Assembly (NCBI RefSeq): GCF_017309385.1
Contig: NZ_JAFJMJ010000003.1
Location: 434,001 to 498,000 of the forward strand
DNA length: 64,000 nt
Origin: Amycolatopsis sp. 195334CR
Lineage (GTDB): Bacteria; Actinomycetota; Actinomycetes; Mycobacteriales; Pseudonocardiaceae
Reading direction: 5' to 3'
In this document: positions 23,535 through 32,111 of the stretch, piece by piece
Layout: the number at the start of each line of letters is the position of its first letter
Numbering within the stretch: the stretch's first letter is position 1
Position numbers and translations under genes: made by a program
Notes under the pieces: generated by a model
Told to the model about the DNA's origin: nothing
The model's database searches: none
Seen by the model: only the letters and a program-made list of their open reading frames with translations

Positions 23535-24700
23535 AGCTGACCGAAGCCGGGCCCGGTCGTGTCGAGGCCCGGCTCACCGCGTCGACCGCGCAGTCCCACG
23601 CGGCCAATCTCGCCGTGCTGCCCGGTGGCGACCTCGGTTGCGTGTGGTTCGGCGGCACCCAGGAAGGCGTGCACGACATCCGGATCTGGTTCTCCCGGCT
23701 GGCGCCCGACGGTGACACCTGGTCGGAACCGGTCGCGCTGACCGGTGATCCCGAACGCTCCGAGCAGAACCCCGTGTTGTTCACCGCGCCGGACGGCGAG
23801 CTGTGGCTGTTCTGGACCGCGCAGCACGCGGGCCGCCAGGACACCGCCGAGGTCCGGGCGCGCCGGTCCGCCGACGGCGGCCGGACCTGGGGCGAACCCC
23901 GGGTCCTGCTCCCGGCGAGCCCCACCGGCGGGGTGTTCGTCCGGCAGCCGCCGCTGGTCACCGCGTCCGGTACCTGGCTGCTGCCCGCGTTCTGCTGCCT
24001 CACCCCGGCCACCGGCACCTGGTCCGGCGGCGACGACACCAGCGCGGTGTTCGCCAGCGAGGACGCGGGCGCCACCTGGACCCGGTACGACGTGCCGGGC
24101 AGCCGCGGCTCGGTGCACATGAACGTGCTGCCCGCCGAACACGGGTTCGTGGCGTTCTACCGGAGCCGCTTCGCCGACGTGATCCGGACGAGCACCTCGC
24201 CGGATGGTCTCAAGTGGACCGAGCCGGAACCGACCTCGTTGCCGAACAACAACTCCTCGGTGCAGGCGACCCGGCTCGCCGACGGCGGGCTGGCGCTGGT
24301 CTACAACGCGAGCAGCGCCGCCGACGCCACCCACCGGCGTGCCGGGTTGTACGACGAGGTGGACGACACCGGCGCGCTCGGCGGTGAAGAACGCCCGGCC
24401 GTGCCCGTTTCCGGTGACACCGGCGACCGGGAAGCGTTCTGGGGTGCGCCTCGCGCGCCGCTCGCGCTCGCCACCTCATCCGACGACGGCCGGGCCTGGC
24501 ACCGCCACCCGGATCTCGCCACGGGCGACGGGTACTGCCTGACCAACAACTCCCGCGACGGCGTCAACCGGGAGCTGTCGTACCCGTCGATCGCGCAGGA
24601 CGACCGGGGCCGGGTGCACGTGGCCTTCACCCACCACCGCTCATCGATCCAGTACGTCCGGCTCGACGCGGACTGGCCCGGCTGGCGGGAGCACGCATGA
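23531..24700 (+). CDS. Sialidase-like six-bladed propeller protein (BNR repeats), no signal peptide
   Basis: 389 residues. Asp-box-like repeats recur: RSADGGRTWGEP, ASEDAGATWTRY, TSPDGLKWTEPEP, TSSDDGRAWHRH. A YPSIAQDDRGRVHVAFTHHR blade closes the propeller, as in predicted neuraminidases (COG4692-type). No signal peptide is seen, so it acts inside the cell after import, unlike secreted sialidases. Proteins of this fold include glycosidases and polysaccharide lyases; which this is cannot be told from sequence. It is embedded in the operon (overlaps at both ends), suggesting it cleaves the imported molecule first. Confidence 0.8.
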   Translation: MKLTEAGPGRVEARLTASTAQSHAANLAVLPGGDLGCVWFGGTQEGVHDIRIWFSRLAPDGDTWSEPVALTGDPERSEQNPVLFTAPDGELWLFWTAQHAGRQDTAEVRARRSADGGRTWGEPRVLLPASPTGGVFVRQPPLVTASGTWLLPAFCCLTPATGTWSGGDDTSAVFASEDAGATWTRYDVPGSRGSVHMNVLPAEHGFVAFYRSRFADVIRTSTSPDGLKWTEPEPTSLPNNNSSVQATRLADGGLALVYNASSAADATHRRAGLYDEVDDTGALGGEERPAVPVSGDTGDREAFWGAPRAPLALATSSDDGRAWHRHPDLATGDGYCLTNNSRDGVNRELSYPSIAQDDRGRVHVAFTHHRSSIQYVRLDADWPGWREHA

Positions 24701-25638
24701 GCCTGACCCTGATCACCACGCCGACCTTCGGCCGGTACTCCGAGGAACCGTGGAACATGCTGCGCGAGGCCGGGGTCCGCGCCGAACGACCGCGGGAGGA
24801 CGGCGCGCTACCACGTGCCGACCTGTTCGCCCGGTTGTCCGAAGTGGACGCCCTGATCGTCGGGCTCGACCCGATCGACCGCGAGGTGTTCGAGGCGGCA
24901 CCACGGCTGAAGGTCGTCGCGAAGCACGGCGTGGGGTACGACAACATCGATCTCGACGCCGCCCGCGACCACGGCGTCCGGGTGGTCTACGCCCCCGGCA
25001 GCAATTCGCGCGCGGTCGCCGAACTGACCTTCGGCTTGCTGCTCGACGTGGCCCGCGGGATCGCCGAGAACGACCGAGCCGTGCGCGCGGGCCGGTGGCC
25101 GAAGACCTTCGGCGGTGAGCTGGCCGGGCGCAGCCTCGGCATCGTCGGCTTCGGCCGGATCGGGCGGATGATCGCCGGGTACGCGAGCGCGTTCGGCATG
25201 ACCGTGGTGGCGCGCGACCCGTTCCTGCCCGCCGACGCCTTCGGTGCCGTGCCGTCCGCCGATCTGGAGACCACTTTGGACAGTGATGTGGTCAGCCTGC
25301 ACCTGCCCGCGGTGCCCGGTGCGCCGCCGCTGCTGGACCGCGCCCGGCTGACCGCGATGCGGCCCGGCGCGATCCTGCTCAACGCCGCCCGCGGCGGGCT
25401 GGTCGACGAGGTGGCCGCCGCCGAACTGCTGCACAGCGGGCACCTCGGCGGCGCGGGCTTCGACGCGTTCGCCGTCGAGCCGCTCGCGGGCAGCCCGCTG
25501 CTGACCGCGCCCAACGTGGTGCTGACCGCGCACATCGGCGCGTGCACCAGGGAAGCCAACGCCGCGATGGGCACCGCCGTGGCCGAAGGCGTGCTGCGCG
25601 TGCTCGACGGAGCCGAGCCACGCCACGCCGCCGTCTGA
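24697..25638 (+). CDS. D-2-hydroxyacid dehydrogenase (phosphoglycerate dehydrogenase-like)
   Basis: 313 residues. Rossmann motif LGIVGFGRIGRMIAGYA, catalytic Arg in LLNAARGGLVDE, Glu in AVEPLAGSPLL and His in LTAHIGACT. It interconverts a 2-hydroxy acid and a 2-keto acid with NAD(P). In the proposed pathway it could reduce or oxidise a sugar-acid intermediate such as a tartronate- or glycerate-type product. ATGA overlap with the propeller gene. Confidence 0.9.
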   Translation: MSLTLITTPTFGRYSEEPWNMLREAGVRAERPREDGALPRADLFARLSEVDALIVGLDPIDREVFEAAPRLKVVAKHGVGYDNIDLDAARDHGVRVVYAPGSNSRAVAELTFGLLLDVARGIAENDRAVRAGRWPKTFGGELAGRSLGIVGFGRIGRMIAGYASAFGMTVVARDPFLPADAFGAVPSADLETTLDSDVVSLHLPAVPGAPPLLDRARLTAMRPGAILLNAARGGLVDEVAAAELLHSGHLGGAGFDAFAVEPLAGSPLLTAPNVVLTAHIGACTREANAAMGTAVAEGVLRVLDGAEPRHAAV

Positions 25639-25663
25639 ACTCCCCCACCCCGCAAAGGAAATC

Positions 25664-26824
25664 ATGAAGATCGAGCGCGTCCGCATCGACAAGGCCAAGT
25701 TCGACATGGTCGACTTCGCCAAGCACCCGACCGGGTTCTCCCTGGTGTACACCCCGGGCAGCCGCAAGCCGACCAGCGCCTACGCGATCCGGGTCTACAC
25801 CGACGAAGGCGTGGTCGGGCAGTACGTCGGCGGCAACTCGATCGCCGCGGCGCAGGTGGGCATGTTCGGCGACTACCTGATCGGCAAGGACCCGCTGCAG
25901 CGCGAGCTGATCTACAACGACGTCAAACGGCAGCTGCGCAAGTTCGACAAGATGGGCATGGGCTTCGTCGACATCGCGCTGTGGGACCTGGCGGGCCGCA
26001 CGCACGGCGCGTCCATCCGCACCCTGCTCGGCGGTTGGAAGACCCGGCTGCCCGCGTACGCCTCGACCGCCGCCGGCGACCGCAACGGCGGGCTGGACAG
26101 CCCCGAGGCGTACGCCGATTTCGCGGTGGCCTGCAAGGAACTCGGGTACCGCGCGTACAAGCTGCACGTCTGGGACGAGTACGACGTGCCGGAGGTCGTC
26201 CGGACCATCACCAAGGTGCGGGAGGCCGTCGGCCCCGAGATGGACCTGATGCTCGACCCCGGCTGCAAGCTGGAGACCTTCGCGCACGCGGTGCAGGTCG
26301 GCCGCGCCTGCGACGAGGCGAACTTCCTGTGGCTGGAGGATCCCTACAAGGACACCGGCATCTCGGTGTTCGGGCACAAGCGGCTGCGCGAGCTGATCCG
26401 CACTCCCCTGTTGCAGACCGAACACGTGCGCGGCCTGGAGCAGCACGTCGACTTCGCCATCGGCGGCGGCACCGACTTCGTGCGCGCCGACGCCGAGTAC
26501 GACGGCGGCATCACCGGCGCGGTGAAGATCGCGCACGCCACCGAGGGCCTCGGCCTGGACGTCGAACTGCACACACCCGGCCCGGCGCAACGGCAGCTGA
26601 TGGCCTCCCTGCGCAACACCAACTACTACGAAATGTCCTTCGTGCACCCCAAATCCAGTGAGATCGGGCGCAGTCAGCTGATCTACGCCGACGACTACCG
26701 CGACGGCCTCACCGCGATCGGCGCCGACGGCTGCGTGCCGGTCCCCGAAGGCCACGGCCTCGGCGTCACCTACGACTGGGAAGCCATCGAGGCGCACACC
26801 GTCGACACCGTGGAGTTCTCGTGA
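25664..26824 (+). CDS. Enolase-superfamily (mandelate racemase/muconate lactonizing group) acid-sugar dehydratase
   Basis: 386 residues, with AAGGA before ATG 25664. The catalytic base motif is YKLHVWDEY (K-x-H). Metal ligands are Asp in LMLDPGCKL, Glu in LWLEDPYKD and Glu in QTEHVRGLE, and the second-side His is in VELHTPGPA. This arrangement belongs to sugar-acid dehydratases, which remove water from an aldonate or uronate to give a 2-keto-3-deoxy acid, the substrate type of the aldolase at 22767. The exact substrate cannot be read from sequence. Confidence 0.9.
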   Translation: MKIERVRIDKAKFDMVDFAKHPTGFSLVYTPGSRKPTSAYAIRVYTDEGVVGQYVGGNSIAAAQVGMFGDYLIGKDPLQRELIYNDVKRQLRKFDKMGMGFVDIALWDLAGRTHGASIRTLLGGWKTRLPAYASTAAGDRNGGLDSPEAYADFAVACKELGYRAYKLHVWDEYDVPEVVRTITKVREAVGPEMDLMLDPGCKLETFAHAVQVGRACDEANFLWLEDPYKDTGISVFGHKRLRELIRTPLLQTEHVRGLEQHVDFAIGGGTDFVRADAEYDGGITGAVKIAHATEGLGLDVELHTPGPAQRQLMASLRNTNYYEMSFVHPKSSEIGRSQLIYADDYRDGLTAIGADGCVPVPEGHGLGVTYDWEAIEAHTVDTVEFS

Positions 26825-28215
26825 CCACGGCCACGAAGGGCGACCTGTACGCGCTCAGCGCGGACGACGTGCGGGAGCCGCCTGCCACCCTGCGCGGGCG
26901 GCTGCGCTACCTCGGTCCCGGCATGATCCTGTCCGCCGCGGTGGTGGGTTCCGGCGAGCTGATCCTGACCACCTCGCTGGGCGCCCGCGCGGGCTTCGCG
27001 TTGCTGTGGCTGATCATCGTGGCCACCACGGTGAAGGTCTGGGTGCAGATGGAGCTGGGCAGGCTCACCGTGCTGTCCGGGCGGCCCGCGCTGGAGGCGT
27101 TCAGCGACGTCCCGCCCCGCACGCGGCGCGGCAGCTGGATCAACTACCTGTGGATCGGCATGGACTTCGCCAAGATGTTCCAGCGCGGCGGGATCATCGG
27201 CGGCACGGCGGCCGCCTGCTCGGTGCTGTGGCCGATCGCCGGCGAGCCGCTGAGCTCGACCTCCACCGCGGTGTGGACGGTGATCATCGTGGTGGTCACC
27301 ATCGCGCTGCTGCAGAGCAGCCGGTACTCGGTGGTGGAGACCGCTTCGGTGATCGCGGTCGCGTTGTTCACCATGGTGACCGTCGGCCTGGCGCTGGCAC
27401 TGCCGTTCACCCAGTTCGGCTGGGACGCCGGGGACATCGCGGGCGGGCTGGAACTGGCCGTGCCCGCCGGGGCGCTCGGGCTGGCGGTCGCGATGTTCGG
27501 CTCCACCGGCGTCGGCGCGGACGAGATGACCACCTACACCTACTGGTGCATCGAGAAGGGTTATGCCCGGTGGACCGGGCCCGCCGACGGCTCAGCCGAA
27601 CGCGACCGCCGCGCCGAGGGCTGGCTCAAGGTGATGCGGCTGGACGTGGCGGTGTCGTGGCTGGTCTGCACCCTGTGCACGCTGTCGTTCTACGTCATCG
27701 GCGCGGCCGTGCTGAACCCGCAGCAGCTGGTGCCGCAGGGCAACGCGATGATCACCACGCTGTCCAGGATGTACACCGACACCCTCGGCCCGTGGGCGGA
27801 GGTGGTGTTCCTGGTCGGCGCGATCGCGGTGCTGTTCTCCACCAACGTCGGGTCCACCGCGAGCGTGCCGCGCCTGTGGACGAACACGCTCGGCGTGCTG
27901 GGCGTGCTGAACTGGCGCGACCCGGCGGTCCGGCGGCGCACGATCCGGGTGCTGACGTTCTGCTTCCCGCCGCTGTGGGCCTCGTTCTTCCTGTTCGTCC
28001 AGTCACCGGTGCTGATGGTGCAGATCGGCGGGATCGGCTCGGGCGTGTTCCTGATCGCGGTGGTGATCGCCGTGTGGTACCTGCGCTCGCGCGAACCCGA
28101 CAAGCGGTTCCGGCCGAACCCGGTGCTCACCGGCGCGCTGGTGCTGAGCAGCCTGGCGATCATGGCGCTCGGGGCGTATTCCGCGCTGGAGGTCTTCGGC
28201 GTCTCGATCGGCTGA
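26821..28215 (+). CDS. Nramp-like membrane transporter lacking the metal-site motif
   Basis: 464 residues, about 11 membrane helices, overlapping the dehydratase gene by 4 bp. The overall pattern is Nramp (LGPGMILSAAVVGSGELILT at helix 1, GLAVAMFGSTGVGADEMTTY at helix 6). In metal-transporting Nramps helix 1 has DPGN and helix 6 a metal-binding Met. Here the helix 1 position reads GSGE and the helix 6 segment is rewritten. It therefore may carry an organic acid, or use a different ion, in support of the sugar-acid pathway. Family assignment firm, substrate open. Confidence 0.82.
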   Translation: MTTATKGDLYALSADDVREPPATLRGRLRYLGPGMILSAAVVGSGELILTTSLGARAGFALLWLIIVATTVKVWVQMELGRLTVLSGRPALEAFSDVPPRTRRGSWINYLWIGMDFAKMFQRGGIIGGTAAACSVLWPIAGEPLSSTSTAVWTVIIVVVTIALLQSSRYSVVETASVIAVALFTMVTVGLALALPFTQFGWDAGDIAGGLELAVPAGALGLAVAMFGSTGVGADEMTTYTYWCIEKGYARWTGPADGSAERDRRAEGWLKVMRLDVAVSWLVCTLCTLSFYVIGAAVLNPQQLVPQGNAMITTLSRMYTDTLGPWAEVVFLVGAIAVLFSTNVGSTASVPRLWTNTLGVLGVLNWRDPAVRRRTIRVLTFCFPPLWASFFLFVQSPVLMVQIGGIGSGVFLIAVVIAVWYLRSREPDKRFRPNPVLTGALVLSSLAIMALGAYSALEVFGVSIG

Positions 28216-28227
28216 CATGCTGGCGGC

Positions 28228-28974
28228 ATGGAACTCTACGACCGGATCGGGACCGGCTACTCGCTCGGGCGCCGCACCGACCCGCGGTGGATGGCCGCCG
28301 TGCTCGGGGCACTCGGTGCCGCGCGCACGGTGGCCGACGTCGGTGCCGGGACCGGTTCGTACGAACCGGACGACCGGGCGGTGTTCGCCGTGGAGCCGTC
28401 GTCCGCGATGATCCGGCAGCGCCCGCCGTCCGCGAGCCCCGCCGTGCGCGCGGTCGCCGAGGCGCTGCCGATCCGCGACCAGGCCGTCGACGCCGCGCTG
28501 GCCGTGCTCACCGTGCACCACTGGACCGACTGGCGGGCCGGGCTCGCCGAGCTGCGGCGGATCGCGCCACGGCAGGTCGTGCTCGCCTACGACACCCGGC
28601 GCCACACCGAGTTCTGGTTCGTCCGCGAGTACGTGCCCGAGATCGCCGCGCTGGAACTCAGCCGTCCGTCCGCCGAGGACATCGCCGACGAGCTCGGCGC
28701 GGACAGCGTCACCGCGCTGCCCGTGCCGTGGGACTTCACCGACGGCGTGTTCCCGGCCTACTGGCGCCGCCCGGCGGCCTACCTCGATCCCGGTGTCCGG
28801 CGCGCGTGTTCCGCGCTGGCGCAAACCGATCCGGCCGCCGTCGACCGCGGCATCCGCCGCCTGCGGGAGGACCTGGATTCCGGGCGCTGGCAGGAACGCC
28901 ACCGGGAACTGGTGGCGCTGGACGAATGGGACGCCGGTTTCCGCCTGATCACCGCCACGACTGGAACGCGGTGA
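28228..28974 (+). CDS. Class I SAM-dependent methyltransferase
   Basis: 248 residues from ATG 28228, 12 bp after the transporter gene. Motif I is VADVGAGTGSYE, followed by VFAVEPSSAMI and the motif III/IV region VLTVHHWTDW, a small-molecule methyltransferase (UbiE/COQ5-like). It may be read through from the sugar-acid operon but no link in function is evident. Its 3' end overlaps the convergent glycosidase gene by 26 bp. Confidence 0.82.
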   Translation: MELYDRIGTGYSLGRRTDPRWMAAVLGALGAARTVADVGAGTGSYEPDDRAVFAVEPSSAMIRQRPPSASPAVRAVAEALPIRDQAVDAALAVLTVHHWTDWRAGLAELRRIAPRQVVLAYDTRRHTEFWFVREYVPEIAALELSRPSAEDIADELGADSVTALPVPWDFTDGVFPAYWRRPAAYLDPGVRRACSALAQTDPAAVDRGIRRLREDLDSGRWQERHRELVALDEWDAGFRLITATTGTR

Positions 28975-31036
28975 TGCCGACCGCTCCCCCGTCGTCGCGG
29001 ACCGGGCGGACGCGCAGCGCGTCCGCGGTCACCGGCGGATCGACGAGCACGCGGTTCAGCCGTCCGCGTTCGGGGGTCGGCGGCACGCGCGTCTGCCCCG
29101 GGAGCGAAACCCATTCCCCGGCCGCGTTCCGGTATTCGACCGCGAACCGGTCCGGCGTGCGCACGCCCCCGCCGTCGTCGTAGAACGACAGGCGCAGGTC
29201 GGACACGGGCTTTGCGGCACCGAGTTCGACCGCGAGCCAGTCCTCCCGGTTCGGGCTGCCGTAGGAGGTCCAGCGCGTGGTGGGCACGTCGAGGTGGAAA
29301 TCCTGACCGTCGATCGCGTCGGCCGGGGAGTCGGCGGGCCAGGTGTGCGAGGCGGTGGCCGACGGAAAGCCGGTGCCCGCCACGTTCACCAGGTCGTCGA
29401 CGGCGGTGGGCAGCGACTGGGGCCGTCCCGTCTTCACCTTGAGGTCGACCGGCTTGAGGTCGGCCTGCCGGTGCACGCGCTTCCCGTCGAGCCACACGGT
29501 CAGCCCGGCGCCCTGGCCGTACCGCGTGCCGTCGCGGTCCCAGGCCACCGAGAGGTTCCGCCCGTGGTAAGGCACGTTCTCCACGGCGAAGTGGTCCCAG
29601 TCGGCGGGCACCAGCGGCGCCAGCCGGGCCCGCTCGCCCTCCTGCGGCCGGATCCCCAGCAGGCCGGAGAGCACCAGGTCGTTGAAGGTGGAGTGGTTGT
29701 AGTCCTCGCTGTGCCCGGGGCTGTCGTAGAGCCAGCGGTCCTCGTCGGGGTGGTGCGCCTCGGCCACGTACGGCACGCCGTTCTTGCGCTGGGTGGCCGC
29801 GTAACCCCGGAGCAGCCGGACGTAGTCGTCACGGTCCACAGAGGACTGCGCCGGGTAGTCGATCAGCAGGTTGGCCAGTGCGGTGAGCGTCTGGCTGGTG
29901 GCGAACGGCCAGCTCGGCCCGGACCAGCGGCAGCAGCCGAGCAGCGCGTCGTGCATGAACCACGGGCTGCGCCGTTCCACCGTGGTCGGCCCGAACGCCG
30001 CGGCGAACCCCGCCGGATCGGTCAGCTGCGCCCACGCGGCCGAGTTCGCCGCCGGCGCCATGTGGAAGTACCAGGGTATGAAGCCGATCTGCTCACGGTC
30101 TTCGAGCTGCTCACGGCCGGGATTGCCGTCTCGCATCACGTGCTTGTAGAACTGCGCGTCCGCGTCCCAGAGGTGGCTTTCCATCGCGGCTTTCAACGCG
30201 TTGGCGTCGTTCTCGTAGTCCTTGGCCTGGCGGCGGTCACCGCGCATCCGGAGCAGGCTCGCGATCGCCTTGGCGTCGCCGTACTGGTAGGCGTTCAGCG
30301 TGGGGCGGAAGCCCTCGCCGCCGTGGTAGGGGTCGTCGCTCTGGTACGAGCTGGCGGTGTACTCCATCGCGTCCCACACCGGGACCTGCCAGTACAGCCC
30401 GAGTTCGGCGTTGAACTGCGGTGACCAGGTGGCCCACTGCTTCTCCAGTTCGGGCAGCCGGTCCACGGCGAAGCCGAAGCGGCCGTCCACCGAGGCGCGG
30501 GCCAGCATCGCGTCGGCGGCCCAGAACGAGTACTGGTGCGCCCAGTCGGTGGTGTTCTCGTTGAGCTGGTCGGTGGCCGGCTTGGGCCCGGCGCCGCTGC
30601 CGCGCAGCCAGTAGTCGAGGTAGTCGTCGAGGTAGCGGTGGTCGCGCAGCCAGCGGCCCTCGTACACGTGGTGCCCCGCGGCGGCGACGATCCCGCCGTG
30701 GGGTGCGGAGTAGCCGACCGGCCCGAGGAACTCCGAGACGATCCAGCCCTCGCTGGTGTACTTGAGCGCTTCCTTGTAGGTGCGCCAGCGGTAGTAGTAG
30801 GTGTCCTCGATGGTCTGGTCGGGCAGGTCGACGAACGGGATGTTGGCCTCGTACCACTCGGGTTCGACGAATCCGGCCAGCTTGGCGCGGTGGTCCAGCA
30901 GCTGCGTCCCGGCGCCCACCGCGGGGTACAGCGGCGTCGGTGCCGCCGCCGCGGCGGACGGCGAGACCACCGTCGCCGCGAGCACGGCGACCGTGGCTCC
31001 CAGCACGGACCAGCGGACACGGTGACCGAGCGGCAT
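28949..31036 (-). CDS. Secreted MGH1-like six-hairpin glycoside hydrolase with C-terminal F5/8C-type module
   Basis: 695 residues from ATG 31036, with GGGAG upstream. Signal peptide: RVRWSVLGATVAVLAATVV followed by an Ala-rich cleavage zone. Residues ~50-470 form an (alpha/alpha)6 barrel as in GH63/mannosylglycerate-hydrolase-like proteins (YYYRWRTYKEALKYTSEG, YWQVPVWDAMEYTASSYQ, WSGPSWPFATSQTLTALANL, HSEDYNHSTFNDLVLSGLLG). The C-terminal ~150 residues (WTSYGSPNREDWLAVELG, DLRLSFYDDGGG) are a discoidin-type sugar-binding module. It trims an extracellular glycan of unknown identity. Confidence 0.85.
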   Translation of the reverse strand: MPLGHRVRWSVLGATVAVLAATVVSPSAAAAAPTPLYPAVGAGTQLLDHRAKLAGFVEPEWYEANIPFVDLPDQTIEDTYYYRWRTYKEALKYTSEGWIVSEFLGPVGYSAPHGGIVAAAGHHVYEGRWLRDHRYLDDYLDYWLRGSGAGPKPATDQLNENTTDWAHQYSFWAADAMLARASVDGRFGFAVDRLPELEKQWATWSPQFNAELGLYWQVPVWDAMEYTASSYQSDDPYHGGEGFRPTLNAYQYGDAKAIASLLRMRGDRRQAKDYENDANALKAAMESHLWDADAQFYKHVMRDGNPGREQLEDREQIGFIPWYFHMAPAANSAAWAQLTDPAGFAAAFGPTTVERRSPWFMHDALLGCCRWSGPSWPFATSQTLTALANLLIDYPAQSSVDRDDYVRLLRGYAATQRKNGVPYVAEAHHPDEDRWLYDSPGHSEDYNHSTFNDLVLSGLLGIRPQEGERARLAPLVPADWDHFAVENVPYHGRNLSVAWDRDGTRYGQGAGLTVWLDGKRVHRQADLKPVDLKVKTGRPQSLPTAVDDLVNVAGTGFPSATASHTWPADSPADAIDGQDFHLDVPTTRWTSYGSPNREDWLAVELGAAKPVSDLRLSFYDDGGGVRTPDRFAVEYRNAAGEWVSLPGQTRVPPTPERGRLNRVLVDPPVTADALRVRPVRDDGGAVGITAFQSWR

Positions 31037-31054
31037 GAGGGCTCCCGTTTTCAC

Positions 31055-31070
31055 CAGAGCCGCAGCTCTG
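31055..31070 (-). promoter_or_regulatory. Leader hairpin before the secreted glycosidase
   Basis: CAGAGC (31055-31060) and GCTCTG (31065-31070) pair around a 4-nt loop within the roughly 48-nt leader, just ahead of the ribosome-binding site. It may affect translation or mRNA stability. Confidence 0.3.
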
Positions 31071-31090
31071 CGCCATGTTGTGTGGTTTTG

Positions 31091-31119
31091 TTTATAGCTG
31101 TTCGGTTCAGTCTTGTAAA
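31091..31119 (-). promoter_or_regulatory. Strong sigma70-type promoter of the secreted glycosidase
   Basis: Minus strand -35 TTTACA (31119-31114), exactly 17 bp, -10 TATAAA (31096-31091). This is the best consensus match in the window and would start transcription near 31084, 48 nt before the ATG. Confidence 0.7.
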
Positions 31120-31187
31120 CGGGCCAGCCAGTCGAACCGACGGGCCTTCGTTGACCTCCAGCGTGGTGGAGCTAGCAGAATCGCGGC

Positions 31188-31577
31188 ATGTCGCACACCA
31201 TCGTGAATCCCGCGGGTCTCGCCGATCCCGTTCCCTACGGCTACAGCCACGTCGCCCGCACCGACGGCGGGCTGGTCTTCGTCGCGGGCCAGTGGGCCGC
31301 GGGCACCGACGGCCACCTCATCGACGGCGACTTCGCCGCGCAGGTGCGCCAGTCCTTCGCGAACCTGAAGATCGCGCTCGCCGCCTCGGGGCTCGGCTTC
31401 GAGTCCGTGGTGCGCCTCGGCACCTACATCGTCGACCACGACGAGGAAAAACTGACCGTGCTCGGCTCGCAGATCGCCGGGATCTGGGGCGGCAAACCGC
31501 CGACGCAAACCCTGCTGGGCGTGGCGAAACTGGCCCTGCCCGGCATGCTCTTCGAGGTCGACGCGGTGGCGGTCTAG
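31188..31577 (+). CDS. RidA family protein (YjgF/YER057c/UK114)
   Basis: 129 residues. Family features: YSHVARTDGGLVFVAGQWA, then FANLKIALAASGLGFESVVR, and the C-terminal PPTQTLLGVAKLALPGMLFE with EVDAVAV. The usual C-terminal Arg of canonical RidA (the R in the P-x-R-x-x-V segment) is not seen, since the segment reads PPTQTLLGVAKL. It may therefore belong to a RidA subgroup without imine deaminase activity. Stand-alone cytoplasmic trimer, possibly for reactive enamine/imine removal. Its 3' end overlaps the convergent GNAT gene by 4 bp. Confidence 0.85.
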   Translation: MSHTIVNPAGLADPVPYGYSHVARTDGGLVFVAGQWAAGTDGHLIDGDFAAQVRQSFANLKIALAASGLGFESVVRLGTYIVDHDEEKLTVLGSQIAGIWGGKPPTQTLLGVAKLALPGMLFEVDAVAV

Positions 31578-32101
31578 TCCACCAGCTCGCCTTCGAGCAC
31601 GCTCATCAGGAGCATGTCGTGCCACCGGCCGTCGCGGAAGAAGCTTTCGCGTTGCCGTCCTTCTTCGACGAAGCCGAGTTTCCGGTACACGTGGCAGGCA
31701 CCGGCGTTCTCCGCGACCACCCACAGGCTGATGCCGTGCAGTCGCATCGAGTCGAAGCCGTAGCGGCACAGCACGCGGACGGCGTCGGTGCCGTAACCGC
31801 CACCGCGGAACTCCGCCTCACCGACGAAGATCGTCAGCTCGGCCCGGCCGGATTCGGGCTCGGCGCCGGTCAGCGCGGCGACGCCGATGGCCCGCCCCTC
31901 GGCCAGCGTCTCCACGCAGAGCGTCAGGTCGCCGTAGGTGTTGTGACTCCGTTCCTCGCACCGCTTGAGCACCTGCGCCCGCGACAGCGGGTAGTCGTTG
32001 ACCATCCACCGGCCGACTTCGGGGTCCTCGTTCCAGCGGTGCAGGACCTCGGCGTCCGACGGTTCGAGTGCGCGCAGTTTCACCAGTTTTCCGGTCAGCA
32101 C
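31574..32101 (-). CDS. GNAT family N-acetyltransferase (RimJ/RimL-like)
   Basis: 176 residues from GTG 32101. N-terminus VLTGKLVKLRALEPSDAEVL, acetyl-CoA loop region EAEFRGGGYGTDAVRVLCRY, and SLWVVAENAGACHVYRKLGF are characteristic of the RimJ/RimL branch (FEGREWHDMLLM-like end, here RDGRWHDMLLM). Acceptor is unknown; relatives acetylate protein N-termini, polyamines or antibiotics. Located 10 bp after the DUF4345 gene. Confidence 0.88.
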   Translation of the reverse strand: MLTGKLVKLRALEPSDAEVLHRWNEDPEVGRWMVNDYPLSRAQVLKRCEERSHNTYGDLTLCVETLAEGRAIGVAALTGAEPESGRAELTIFVGEAEFRGGGYGTDAVRVLCRYGFDSMRLHGISLWVVAENAGACHVYRKLGFVEEGRQRESFFRDGRWHDMLLMSVLEGELVD

Positions 32102-32111
32102 CCCGTCAAGC

